Of a stretch of 64,000 nucleotides of DNA, positions 50,297 to 58,060 are shown in pieces. The notes under the pieces were generated by a model. That model made no database searches. It worked only from the letters and a program-made list of their open reading frames with translations, and was not told where the DNA came from. The DNA is from a virus: positions 1 to 64,000 of the IMG/VR virus record IMGVR_UViG_3300006104_000016, one strand, 5' to 3'. How positions within the stretch are numbered: position 1 is the first letter of the stretch; each line of letters begins with the position of its first letter. Both the position numbers and the translations under genes were made by a program.

Positions 50297-50671
50297 ATGG
50301 CAACATTAAAAATCAGAAAAGGCAAAACTAATCGCCACGAGAAAATCACGCAAGTGCTTTTATCTGGCAAAGTAGTATCGCCTGACGAAATCAAAGCAGT
50401 ATTCAAAGGCACAGACCAAGAAGCGGTGTTATATCGCTTATCAACCAATATTTACAATATTCGCCGTGACGGTGGCATTGTTAAGGTTGTAAAAGATGGT
50501 CGTAAGGTGACTGGTTATCAATTGGTTAATCCAGATGCTTTTGATGCTAACGGTCGTTACAAGCAAGTTAAAGCTAAGGTTACAACAACCGCTAAGGTTG
50601 AGGTAAAGGCTGCTGAACCTGCTAAGGTAAAACCAGTAGCACAAGACAAAAAAGTAGCTCTCGCTGCTTAA
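50297..50671 (+). CDS. Small winged-helix-like basic protein
   Basis: 124 residues. Residues ~1-75 alternate helices and strands with IRRDGGIVKVVKDGRKVTGYQLV as a possible wing, followed by an Ala/Lys/Val-rich tail (KAKVTTTAKVEVKAAEPAKVKP). May bind DNA and act as a regulator. Family not recognised with certainty. Confidence 0.55.
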   Translation: MATLKIRKGKTNRHEKITQVLLSGKVVSPDEIKAVFKGTDQEAVLYRLSTNIYNIRRDGGIVKVVKDGRKVTGYQLVNPDAFDANGRYKQVKAKVTTTAKVEVKAAEPAKVKPVAQDKKVALAA

Positions 50672-50683
50672 TGTTAAGACTTT

Positions 50684-50717
50684 TGGCAGCTCAGTCATTA
50701 AAGAAACTGCCATTTTT
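50684..50717 (+). terminator. Terminator after the 50297 gene
   Basis: TGGCAG (50684-50689), 17-nt loop, CTGCCA (50707-50712), then five T. Loop is long, so a modest terminator. Confidence 0.5.
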
Positions 50718-50779
50718 AAAGCACATTCCAATCCAATTTCTTGGTAGCAAAGGCTTAATGCCGAGTGTGCTTTAAAAAT
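50712..50779 (+). repeat. Perfect 14-bp inverted repeat with 40-nt loop
   Basis: Positions 50712-50725 (ATTTTTAAAGCACA) are exactly complementary to 50766-50779. The loop holds a smaller stem (CTTGG...CCGAG). It lies in the leader of the 50801 gene and may be an RNA hairpin or protein-binding site. Confidence 0.7.
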
Positions 50780-50800
50780 AAACTAAACGGGAGAAGTAAA

Positions 50801-51205
50801 ATGGCTTACATGAATCAATCTAAAAAGAAAGTAATTGCAGAGAACTTGAAACCTATACTCAAGAAGTATGGCATCAAAGGTTCATTATCGGTTAGAAACC
50901 ATAGCACGATTAAACTATCAATTAAAGAAGGCTCGATTGACTTTCTATCTAACATTAAAGCAAATACAGGCAACGATTATCGCTTTCATTTGGATGCTGG
51001 TTATGTTGATGTGAACCCTTATTGGTATCATCAGCACTTTTCTGGCAAGGCGAAAGAATTTTTAGAGACCGTATTCAAAGCGATGAAGTCAGCTGATTGG
51101 TATGATGAAAGTAATGCTCAAATAGATTATTTTAATACTGCCTATTATGTTGATGTGAATATCGGCGATTGGAAGAAACCTTATAAATTAGTGGAGGGCA
51201 ATTAA
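50801..51205 (+). CDS. Conserved protein of unknown function
   Basis: 134 residues starting MAYMNQSKKKVIAENLKPIL (GGGAGAAG upstream). KYGIKGSLSVRNHSTIKLSIKEGSIDF and the later NIGDWKKPYKLVEGN resemble a phage/plasmid protein family, often linked to antirestriction or LPD-type domains, but I cannot name it. Starts 22 nt after the inverted repeat. Confidence 0.55.
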   Translation: MAYMNQSKKKVIAENLKPILKKYGIKGSLSVRNHSTIKLSIKEGSIDFLSNIKANTGNDYRFHLDAGYVDVNPYWYHQHFSGKAKEFLETVFKAMKSADWYDESNAQIDYFNTAYYVDVNIGDWKKPYKLVEGN

Positions 51206-51206
51206 G

Positions 51207-51743
51207 ATGCCAAATTGGTGCTCAAATAGTGTTAGCATTACAGCAACACCTGAAAAGATGGACAGGTTAGAAACTTTTCTAAAGAATGGTGAAGGCAAGA
51301 ATTGGTTTGATTTCTTTATGCCATGCCCACAAGAATTGGTTGATGTAGAATCACCTAACCGTAATGAGGCATTAGCCGCTGAGATGCAAGAGAAGTATGG
51401 TGCACCTGATTGGTATAGCTGGTCAGTCAGTAATTGGGGAACAAAATGGAATGCCGATGCTAATAATTGGCGTAGAGAAGGTGACACCATAACCTTTAGT
51501 TGTGAAACGGCATGGGCACCACCAACGAACTTATATCATTGGATGTTTGAACATGGCTGGGATGTTTCTGCTACATACATTGAAGAAGGTATGTCATTTG
51601 TCGGTGAATACTATGACGGTCAGGACGCATCGTATGAACTTGATTATGAGGACTTGAGTAATATACCTCAGCATCTGGTTGAAGATTTCAATCTAGAACA
51701 AATAGCTGAGGATTGGAAAGAAATGATGGCGGAGGATCAATAA
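51207..51743 (+). CDS. YubB/Api92-like ferredoxin-fold protein
   Basis: 178 residues. The start MPNWCSNSVSIT is the hallmark of YubB/Api92-like (DUF1281) proteins of phages and plasmids; the W-rich centre (WSVSNWGTKWNAD) and YEL-Y-D region fit too. Function of the family is unknown. Starts one base after the preceding stop and overlaps the next gene (TAATG). Confidence 0.8.
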   Translation: MPNWCSNSVSITATPEKMDRLETFLKNGEGKNWFDFFMPCPQELVDVESPNRNEALAAEMQEKYGAPDWYSWSVSNWGTKWNADANNWRREGDTITFSCETAWAPPTNLYHWMFEHGWDVSATYIEEGMSFVGEYYDGQDASYELDYEDLSNIPQHLVEDFNLEQIAEDWKEMMAEDQ

Positions 51744-51937
51744 TGAAAGATATAGAATGGGCATTGGCAATAACAGCAGCAGTAGTATTAGTAGTATTAT
51801 GCTTATGTTGGTCATTGGTTGTTATATGGGCATGGGATACAATCTTTCCTGCCTTGTATATTGATTATACATGGCGAAATTGGTTAGCAGTATCAATTCT
51901 AATCAGTATATTTAAAAACTATACAATCAAAAAATAA
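51743..51937 (+). CDS. Small membrane protein
   Basis: 64 residues starting MKDIEWALAITAAVVLV; two hydrophobic segments flank a WDTIFPALYIDYTW loop. The TAATG overlap and GGAGG support the start. Unknown function. Confidence 0.6.
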   Translation: MKDIEWALAITAAVVLVVLCLCWSLVVIWAWDTIFPALYIDYTWRNWLAVSILISIFKNYTIKK

Positions 51938-52110
51938 CCTAATTACAGGTAGGTTAAGGCCTGTAACCAGAGCAGACTGGATCGAGTTAATCGACCGTAA
52001 CGAGCCAATTGGACTACCGAGTTTGGTAAGCAATCTCTGCGATACTTGGCAGGAGGGCGGCTAAATACTGCCCGATATCTTATTGGCTAATAATAGAATT
52101 GGAAAACATT
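51938..52110 (+). other. Non-coding gap with small hairpins
   Basis: No ORF or promoter found. Short self-complementary pieces are seen (CAGG...CCTG, TACC/GGTA near 52015-52030, GGGC...GCCC near 52055). By eye less AT-rich than neighbours. Not a tRNA. Ends at the phosphoesterase start. Confidence 0.4.
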
Positions 52111-52872
52111 GTGAAGTTAGCGATTGCAAGTGATTTACATTTAGAACATAGAGACCTCACATTAAATAATGATGAGAATGCTGATGTATTGATTTTAGCT
52201 GGCGATATATGTTCAGCAAAGCATTTTAAAATAGATTTTTTTGAAGATATATCAAAAAAGTTTAGAGATATTGTATATGTGGTTGGTAATCACGAGCATT
52301 ATAATTATCTATACAATGACACGGTAAAAGATATCACAGATAAGTTAAAACACTTGGATAATATTCGTGTTCTTAATAATCAAGCGGCCAAAATTGGTGA
52401 TATTAATTTTATTGGTTCAACCATGTGGACTAATATGAATAATTCTGATAAGTATACAATGGAATTAATTAAGCCTTCAATGCCTGATTGGAGAATTATT
52501 AAATACTTTGATGGTGAAAATTATATTAAGTATTCACCTGAACAATCAGTTAAAGAACATAATAAGAGTATAGATTTTATTGCAACAATGCTTGAAAGTT
52601 TATCAGGTAAAAAAGTTGTTATAACACACCATTCACCTAGCCGTAATTCTGTTCACCCACGATATGAAAATGACAGCATAATGAACGGTGGTTTTCATAG
52701 TAATCTGGATTATCTTATGAACTTATTTAAAGATGTTAAGTTATGGGTTCATGGGCACACTCACGATCCTTTCGATTATACAATTAGTGAAACAAGAGTG
52801 ATTTGTAACCCAAGAGCTTATCCAAAAGAATATCAACATGACCTATTTAAATTGAAATATATAGAAGTATAA
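52111..52872 (+). CDS. Calcineurin-like metallophosphoesterase
   Basis: 253 residues with a GTG start giving MKLAIASDLHLEHRD; an in-frame TTG at 52099 is possible. Metal motifs: SDLHLEH, ILAGDIC, VVGNHEHY, ITHHSPS and HGHTHDPF. No similarity to the LpxH-like protein beyond motifs. It may cleave cyclic nucleotides, DNA or a signal molecule; the substrate is unknown. Confidence 0.8.
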   Translation: MKLAIASDLHLEHRDLTLNNDENADVLILAGDICSAKHFKIDFFEDISKKFRDIVYVVGNHEHYNYLYNDTVKDITDKLKHLDNIRVLNNQAAKIGDINFIGSTMWTNMNNSDKYTMELIKPSMPDWRIIKYFDGENYIKYSPEQSVKEHNKSIDFIATMLESLSGKKVVITHHSPSRNSVHPRYENDSIMNGGFHSNLDYLMNLFKDVKLWVHGHTHDPFDYTISETRVICNPRAYPKEYQHDLFKLKYIEV

Positions 52873-52885
52873 TTAAGAAAAACAA

Positions 52886-53002
52886 ATGAATGATTATCAA
52901 ATAAAAGCATTTACAAATAGACTTAATAAATTAGGCATAGATGTAACTTTTGCTGCCAATTATCCTTGGATATACTTTGATAATTGTAAGGAGAAAAAAT
53001 AA
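52886..53002 (+). CDS. 38-residue small phage protein
   Basis: MNDYQIKAFTNRLNKLGIDV ... NYPWIYFDN: the NRL-KLGI- and NYPWIY-D patches are typical of short phage proteins of unknown function. Weak ribosome-binding site; its stop is adjacent to the next ATG. Confidence 0.55.
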   Translation: MNDYQIKAFTNRLNKLGIDVTFAANYPWIYFDNCKEKK

Positions 53003-53647
53003 ATGTTTATATACCAAAATCGACCAAAAGACAATTGGTTATCACCTTACACTATCGTTGAGAAGATAATCTTCTGGCGAGAGATTGAATACAAAGAACC
53101 AATGGTAAAATTTTGGCATGATGTATTAGAACCATTCTGTAATGCCCTTTTTGCTGTTAGAAACTTTATCAACCGTGATATTCGATATGTCAAGATTGAT
53201 CCATGGGATACATGGTCAATGGATAATACTTTGACCCATATCATTCTGCCTATGCTTATTCAGTTAAAGAAAACGAAACACGGTGCGCCTCATATTGATG
53301 ATGTTGATGTGCCATCAAACTTACGAAGCACAACGAAGTCCGCACAAAAGGCTAAAAAGAATATCTTGGCTGAAGCTGGCGATGGTAATTGGTTTAAGCG
53401 TTGGGATTATGTTTTATCTGAAATGATTTGGGCTTTCACCGAATTAAACAAAGAAGATTGGGCTGACAAATTTTGGTCAGGTAATATTGACCATATATGG
53501 ATTGATTTGCCTGATGGTGGTGCTAAATTGAAAAAAGGTCCTAAGCATACACTTAAATTTGATAAAAAAGGCCACGATAAACATTGGGCTCGTATTCAAA
53601 ATGGTTTAAGATTGTTTGGTAAATATTATACAGCATTATGGGATTAA
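53003..53647 (+). CDS. Conserved phage protein of unknown function
   Basis: 214 residues. IRYVKIDPWDTWSMDNTLTHIILPMLIQLKKTKHGAPHIDD and RWDYVLSEMIWAF are highly characteristic of a widespread phage protein without known role. AAGGAG precedes the start. Mixed charge, no membrane segment. Confidence 0.7.
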   Translation: MFIYQNRPKDNWLSPYTIVEKIIFWREIEYKEPMVKFWHDVLEPFCNALFAVRNFINRDIRYVKIDPWDTWSMDNTLTHIILPMLIQLKKTKHGAPHIDDVDVPSNLRSTTKSAQKAKKNILAEAGDGNWFKRWDYVLSEMIWAFTELNKEDWADKFWSGNIDHIWIDLPDGGAKLKKGPKHTLKFDKKGHDKHWARIQNGLRLFGKYYTALWD

Positions 53648-53660
53648 TTAAGGAGAAAAT

Positions 53661-53846
53661 ATGAGTAACCGTTATATCGTAGTAAAGAATGAACAATTAG
53701 AAGATTTTCAAAACGAATGTTCACAAAAGTTGGAAGATGGTTATGTGCCATTAGGTGGTTTAGTTGTTAATAACGGCATCTATATGCAATCGTTTGAAAA
53801 ACTACAAGACATGATGTTGAATGAACATTTTACAGGAAGTTATTAA
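53661..53846 (+). CDS. DUF1737-like small protein
   Basis: 61 residues. YIVVKNEQLEDFQNECSQKLEDGYVPLGGL fits the DUF1737 pattern (V-L---V---I--G--P-GG). AAGGAGAAAAT precedes the start. Function unknown. Confidence 0.65.
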   Translation: MSNRYIVVKNEQLEDFQNECSQKLEDGYVPLGGLVVNNGIYMQSFEKLQDMMLNEHFTGSY

Positions 53847-53852
53847 AAAAAT

Positions 53853-54017
53853 ATGATACTTAAAACATTCAGTAAGGGAATAAAAACTGCCAATGTAACA
53901 AAATACGGAGGCGAGATTGAAGTAATGTATTATATCAAAGAAGAATTTCAAAGAAGTGAATTATTCTATAAACAAGTAGATGCAGAAGAAGAAGCGGAGA
54001 AATGGATAAATGAGTAA
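53853..54017 (+). CDS. 54-residue small protein
   Basis: Starts MILKTFSKGIKTAN; acidic C-terminus (VDAEEEAEKWINE). Overlaps the next gene by eight bases. Unknown function. Confidence 0.55.
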   Translation: MILKTFSKGIKTANVTKYGGEIEVMYYIKEEFQRSELFYKQVDAEEEAEKWINE

Positions 54018-54195
54018 ACCAGAATTAAAACAAATCATTATTGATTCATTAGCATACGAAAAAGAAAGTATTCTACAATACAAGCATGCTGTGTTAAATG
54101 GTATTGAAGACTTTGACCATCCAGTTTTAGCAGACGCTGAAATAGTGCCAGCTTTAGAAAAGGTATTAGACCACTATAAAAAATACGCTAAATAA
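54010..54195 (+). CDS. Small helical protein
   Basis: 61 residues, helical (LKQIIIDSLAYEKESILQYKHAVL). GGAG precedes the start. Unknown function. Confidence 0.55.
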   Translation: MSKPELKQIIIDSLAYEKESILQYKHAVLNGIEDFDHPVLADAEIVPALEKVLDHYKKYAK

Positions 54196-54214
54196 AAAAG
54201 AAAAGGAAAAAACT

Positions 54215-54394
54215 ATGGCTAATATGGCAAGACCTGAAAAAATGAATGTGTATTATATCATGACAGAACAAAATGGCAAACCTGTATATCATGATGGTCC
54301 GTATTACAGTAGAGCAGAGGCAGAATCGGTTATGTCATTTGAAGACAGACCAGTTAAGTTAGCAAAACAAATTATTGATGTAGAGATATTATGA
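54215..54394 (+). CDS. 59-residue small protein
   Basis: Starts MANMARPEKMNVYYI (AAAAGGAAAA upstream); GKPVYHDGPYYSRAEAES is a recognisable turn-then-helix. Overlaps the next gene by four bases (ATGA). Unknown function. Confidence 0.55.
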   Translation: MANMARPEKMNVYYIMTEQNGKPVYHDGPYYSRAEAESVMSFEDRPVKLAKQIIDVEIL

Positions 54395-54627
54395 TTTCAC
54401 CAGAATTACTTGAAGAAGTTTTTGTTGCCTACGCAGGCGAGAACTTTAGATACCCACCAGACCCGTTTGACCAATCCTACGAAGGTCTAATGTTTAAAGA
54501 ATCCTACGATATCATTCGAGAGGACTTTATCTATTCAAAATTACTTACCAATTACCTACGATATTGGTTTACCATTCGAGCATTAATACCAGATGGTAGT
54601 GATTATTATAATGATGGTACATATTAG
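54391..54627 (+). CDS. Small acidic protein
   Basis: 78 residues, aromatic-rich (YAGENFRYPPDPFDQSYEG), no motif. Coupled to the previous gene. Confidence 0.55.
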   Translation: MISPELLEEVFVAYAGENFRYPPDPFDQSYEGLMFKESYDIIREDFIYSKLLTNYLRYWFTIRALIPDGSDYYNDGTY

Positions 54628-54636
54628 CATTTGGTA

Positions 54637-54664
54637 TTGATTTTTTCTCCAGTTGTGTTATAAT
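54637..54664 (+). promoter_or_regulatory. Sigma70 promoter for the AAA ATPase gene
   Basis: TTGATT (54637-54642), 16-nt spacer, TATAAT (54659-54664), then GGTCTCA, nearly identical downstream to the promoter of the VWA gene at 39323. Confidence 0.7.
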
Positions 54665-54699
54665 GGTCTCACAATTAAATATGAGAGGCAAATAACATT

Positions 54700-55857
54700 A
54701 TGAACAAAAACGCAAAACAATTTATTATGGCAGCAGAAAGTTTATTTGGTACAAATGCCGTTTTAGACCGTGATATGATTTCTAAAGTGGTAGATGAAGC
54801 AGATGTGCCATATCCTTACTGGTTGGTAACTAAATCAGAATATCGAACTGGTCGTGGTGAGTATAAGTTACCATCATCAGGCGAAAAAGTGGTTAAGAAA
54901 CAAGTTGCCGAACCACAACCAAACTTTCAAGAACCTGCTACAGTTGATATGGCTGTGGTAGCTTTCAGACAACCTAAATTGATTGATGAATCTGAACCAG
55001 CTATTCCTGTGGTATATAAAGATTATGTACCATTTGGTTTTTTCAAAGACTTAAAAGGTATTATCAATTCAAAATTATTCTATCCTGTATTTGTTACCGG
55101 TCTTTCTGGTAACGGTAAAACATTAATGGTTGAACAAGTATGTGCTGAATTGAACCGTGAATGTATCCGTGTTAATATCTCAATCGAAACAGATGAATCA
55201 GACTTACTTGGCGGTCCTACTTTAGTAAACGGTAATGTGGTTAATCGTGACGGTCCAGTTTTGACTGCTATGAAACGTGGTGCTGTATTACTCATTGACG
55301 AAGTAGACCGTGGTTCAAATAAACTTATGTGTTTACAAGGCATTTTAGAAGGCAAACCATATTACAATAAAAAATCTGGTGAAGTAGTTTTACCTAAAGA
55401 TGGCTTTACTATCATCGCTACTGCTAATACAAAAGGTCGTGGTTCAGATGAAGGTAAGTATCTATCACAAATTCTTGATGACGCTTTCTTGGAAAGATTC
55501 CCAATTACAGTTGAACAAGAATATCCTGATGTTAAAACAGAAAAGAAAATCTTAACACCTTTAATCAAAGATTCAGAATTTGTGGACAATCTATGCCAAT
55601 GGGCAGATGTGGTTCGCCAATCATTTGACCAAGGTGCTACAGACGAAATCATTTCAACCCGTAGATTGGTTCATATCGCTAAGGCTTATGAAATCTTTAA
55701 CGATAGAATGAAAGCAATAACATTATGTGTGAACCGCTTTGATGAGGAAACTAAAAATGCTTTCCTTGACTTGTATGCTAAAGTTGATGCTAAAGTAGAA
55801 TCACCATTGAATGCTGAAGCACCAAAATCTGATGTAATCGGTGAGGAAACTCTATAA
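54700..55857 (+). CDS. MoxR/CobS-like AAA+ ATPase
   Basis: 385 residues. N-terminal ~115 residues are variable; the AAA+ core has Walker A GLSGNGKTLM (about 133-142), Walker B VLLIDEVDRG (about 196-205), sensor ATANTKGRG and an arginine-finger region LERFPI. MoxR-type ATPases work with VWA-domain partners; the VWA/HExxH protein at 39356 is the obvious candidate, and both have similar promoters. Often labelled CobS in phages. Confidence 0.85.
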   Translation: MNKNAKQFIMAAESLFGTNAVLDRDMISKVVDEADVPYPYWLVTKSEYRTGRGEYKLPSSGEKVVKKQVAEPQPNFQEPATVDMAVVAFRQPKLIDESEPAIPVVYKDYVPFGFFKDLKGIINSKLFYPVFVTGLSGNGKTLMVEQVCAELNRECIRVNISIETDESDLLGGPTLVNGNVVNRDGPVLTAMKRGAVLLIDEVDRGSNKLMCLQGILEGKPYYNKKSGEVVLPKDGFTIIATANTKGRGSDEGKYLSQILDDAFLERFPITVEQEYPDVKTEKKILTPLIKDSEFVDNLCQWADVVRQSFDQGATDEIISTRRLVHIAKAYEIFNDRMKAITLCVNRFDEETKNAFLDLYAKVDAKVESPLNAEAPKSDVIGEETL

Positions 55858-55937
55858 TGTTTTTCCTTATCGGTTTTATCGTATTGCTATTGATTGCAGC
55901 TTATATTGATTGTGATTATTTCAATGACAAGCGATAG
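55857..55937 (+). CDS. 26-residue membrane microprotein
   Basis: MFFLIGFIVLLLIAAYIDCD...: one hydrophobic helix. Starts in a TAATG overlap with the AAA ATPase stop and overlaps the next gene by 14 nt. Confidence 0.4.
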   Translation: MFFLIGFIVLLLIAAYIDCDYFNDKR

Positions 55938-56223
55938 CATTAAAGAGTTAATTAGACGCAGGAGAGGACAGATGTTGCTTCACTCCTGCCTTTATTATGA
56001 ATTGGATTCTCCTGTAATATCAGACCATCAATGGCAAGATTGGGCTAATGAGTTAGAGAAATTACAGAATGATAATCCAGATTGCAAGAAGATAGGTTAC
56101 TTTGATTGGGAGTTTAGAGATTGGTCTGGTACAACAGGCGCACACCTTAATCACCGACACCCTGTCATCTATGCAAAAGCAAAAAGATTAATTGAATTGG
56201 AGAAAATGTATGGCAAAAAGTAA
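55924..56223 (+). CDS. LigA domain Ia-like stand-alone protein
   Basis: 99 residues starting MTSDSIKELIRRRRGQML. LLHSCLYYELDSPVISDHQWQDWANELEKLQNDNPDC matches the YY-LD-P-ISD--YD-L--EL--LE pattern of domain Ia of NAD+-dependent DNA ligase, the part that binds the NMN moiety. No adenylation domain follows. Such fragments occur in phages. Function as a ligase part or as a separate NAD-binding module is unproven. Confidence 0.6.
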   Translation: MTSDSIKELIRRRRGQMLLHSCLYYELDSPVISDHQWQDWANELEKLQNDNPDCKKIGYFDWEFRDWSGTTGAHLNHRHPVIYAKAKRLIELEKMYGKK

Positions 56224-56587
56224 AGAACCGTTTGATATGTATGATTTAGAACAAAACATTTTAAAATGTTGGAATCTGGTCGATGAAGTTGAAGAGCTTG
56301 CCAATAATTTACATGATGGTGAAATCAATGAAGACCAAGCAATAACAACATTGTATGCTTTGAGCACATCATATCGAATAAGATTTGAAAAGTTGTTCAG
56401 TAAGTATGAACAAGGTTGTAAAGAATGGTTAGCATCTGATTGGAAACCATTTGAAGGTATGAAACCAACTGATTTTGTAAAAAAAGGTGATGTAAACAAT
56501 TATGATTCTCCTTATGTCCCAACAGGATTAGAATCACCTAAAGAACTTAAAGAAATTCTTAAACAACAAAAGAAAGATAAAAAATGA
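56210..56587 (+). CDS. Small unknown protein
   Basis: 125 residues starting MAKSKEPFDMYDLEQN (GGAGAAAATGT upstream). Helical N-terminal half; Pro/Lys tail. Overlaps both neighbours. Unknown function. Confidence 0.55.
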   Translation: MAKSKEPFDMYDLEQNILKCWNLVDEVEELANNLHDGEINEDQAITTLYALSTSYRIRFEKLFSKYEQGCKEWLASDWKPFEGMKPTDFVKKGDVNNYDSPYVPTGLESPKELKEILKQQKKDKK

Positions 56588-56808
56588 TTATTAAATTAAC
56601 CAATGCAGCACCAGAACACAAAGGCAAAATTCTTTTGGTCAATGTGAATCACATTCTAACCGTGTTTGAAACTGATGTTGTGGTTGGCACAAAGAAAGTT
56701 GAAACCGTAACCAACATCTATTCAACAACACAACAAGGTTGGATGGTTAAAGAACCAATTGCAACCGTTCATAAACTAATTGCAGCAGCATATAAGAAAG
56801 CACAATAA
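56584..56808 (+). CDS. Small phage protein, flagellin-regulator-like fold
   Basis: 74 residues, beta-rich: MIIKLTNAAPEHKGKILLVN...TNIYSTTQQGWMVKE. Common in phages, unknown role. Overlaps the next gene by one base (TAATG). Confidence 0.55.
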   Translation: MIIKLTNAAPEHKGKILLVNVNHILTVFETDVVVGTKKVETVTNIYSTTQQGWMVKEPIATVHKLIAAAYKKAQ

Positions 56809-57038
56809 TGAAATATATCGCTAAACCGAACCTGAATAATAATAATGGTAGAAAAGAATTTGATGATGCTTACCAAGCGGTAAAGTATCTCAATGAAACA
56901 CTAACGGACAAGGGTGTGGACGCAAAATTTGAGTATACATTTGTTCTTCCAAGCACTTCCAAGACACAATTAAAGCATGCCGTAGATGAATATGTCGGTA
57001 TTGGTAAATTAATCGTCCTAGACGATTCCACGAGCTAA
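56808..57038 (+). CDS. Small unknown protein
   Basis: 76 residues, mixed (FDDAYQAVKYLNETLTDKG). Followed directly by the 57047 promoter. Confidence 0.55.
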   Translation: MKYIAKPNLNNNNGRKEFDDAYQAVKYLNETLTDKGVDAKFEYTFVLPSTSKTQLKHAVDEYVGIGKLIVLDDSTS

Positions 57039-57046
57039 AATAGTGC

Positions 57047-57074
57047 TTGACTTTTGGTCCAGATGTGTTATAAT
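57047..57074 (+). promoter_or_regulatory. Sigma70 promoter for the 57097 operon
   Basis: TTGACT (57047-57052), 16-nt spacer, TATAAT (57069-57074), then GGT. Confidence 0.75.
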
Positions 57075-57096
57075 GGTATGTTAAAGTGAGGAAATT

Positions 57097-57261
57097 ATGG
57101 AAAATATTGATATAGAAAGTTTAATTTATTATGATGATGTGGTAAAATGTTTTATGTTACCACTTCAAAATAAAATAATCCCATTGTGTGCTGATGGTAT
57201 TTACGAAGCAGTTATTGAAGCAAAAATGATAACCAATAATGGTTACTCAAGAAATTATTAG
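57097..57261 (+). CDS. 54-residue small protein
   Basis: Starts MENIDIESLIYYDDVV with GTGAGGAAA upstream. No motif. Unknown function. Confidence 0.55.
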   Translation: MENIDIESLIYYDDVVKCFMLPLQNKIIPLCADGIYEAVIEAKMITNNGYSRNY

Positions 57262-57270
57262 GAGAATATT

Positions 57271-57423
57271 ATGGAAGTAATCAAAATTAAATTTTTACCG
57301 TTATTAGCAGCATTGATTGGATTTATTTTAATCTTTTTAGCTGATTGGCGTATAGGCTTAGGTGCTTTATTATTAGCAGTATCGGTTTTTGTATCAGCAA
57401 TGGAAGATGAAGATGCTGAATAA
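57271..57423 (+). CDS. 50-residue membrane protein
   Basis: MEVIKIKFLPLLAALIGFIL...: two hydrophobic segments around a short ADWRIG loop, acidic C-terminus. GGAGAATATT precedes the start. Unknown function. Confidence 0.55.
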   Translation: MEVIKIKFLPLLAALIGFILIFLADWRIGLGALLLAVSVFVSAMEDEDAE

Positions 57424-57670
57424 TTTAACAGATGAACAATTGAATACTATTTCAATTGATATCGATACCTTTATAGCTGATATGATTGATAAACATGAGA
57501 TTGATAATGCTTTAAATGTTATTGCTATCATTACAGCAAGAATAGTTATGTTTGCTGAAGCTGCAGGTTGTGAAAAAGAAGCATCAATGCTTTTATCTAA
57601 AGCAATTGAAACTATTCAATCATTACCTGATATCAGAAAACAAAAACCTCATCTTCATGTGGTGCACTAA
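57413..57670 (+). CDS. Small helical protein
   Basis: 85 residues. ATG at 57413 (or 57407) follows GGAAG. Helical (FIADMIDKHEIDNALNVIAI). Overlaps the membrane protein gene by 11 nt and the next by one base. Unknown function. Confidence 0.55.
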   Translation: MLNNLTDEQLNTISIDIDTFIADMIDKHEIDNALNVIAIITARIVMFAEAAGCEKEASMLLSKAIETIQSLPDIRKQKPHLHVVH

Positions 57671-57939
57671 TGAATAATGCCTTTATGCGCAAGATAGTAT
57701 CAGACGAGTTAAGGGAAACTTTAATCTTTGGTGGTATTGTAGATAATTATCATTGTAAAACTAAAGAAGTTGATAGCAAAGGTAAAACTAGATATCGATT
57801 TGAAACAATGATTGGTGATATTTTGGTCTATGGCCCAAAATCGATATATATTATGGGTAATAAGTTTGATTCTTTGGCAAAAGCAAAACAAGAAGTTTGC
57901 CGTCATGTAAGTTGGAAAAGGTTATTCTATGAAAGTTAA
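57670..57939 (+). CDS. Small unknown protein
   Basis: 89 residues, beta-rich centre (GKTRYRFETMIGDILVYGPKSIYIMG). Overlaps both neighbours. Unknown function. Confidence 0.55.
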   Translation: MNNAFMRKIVSDELRETLIFGGIVDNYHCKTKEVDSKGKTRYRFETMIGDILVYGPKSIYIMGNKFDSLAKAKQEVCRHVSWKRLFYES

Positions 57940-58060
57940 AAAATTAATTAGAAAAATGTATCGTGCTTGTGTTAGACACAATACCAAAAAAGAAAAAAAA
58001 CTTTGGTTCAAAATCTTGCGTAAAAGTTTACAGCATAAACATACAGAATTGGTTAAATAA
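57929..58060 (+). CDS. 43-residue basic small protein
   Basis: Very basic (MKVKKLIRKMYRACVRHN...KKLWFKILRKSLQHKHTELVK); the LWFKLLRKSL-HKHTELVK ending is typical of a small phage family. Stop overlaps the next ATG. Confidence 0.55.
   Translation: MKVKKLIRKMYRACVRHNTKKEKKLWFKILRKSLQHKHTELVK

Noticed and set aside
51938-52098. Possible tRNA in the gap before the phosphoesterase
   Set aside because: No T-loop GTTCGAA-type sequence, anticodon arm or acceptor stem could be built; the hairpins are unrelated.
39356-55857. Cobalamin (CobS/CobT) biosynthesis
   Set aside because: Only the AAA and VWA parts resemble those subunits; there is no CobN and no cobalamin pathway gene here, and the HExxH motif points elsewhere.
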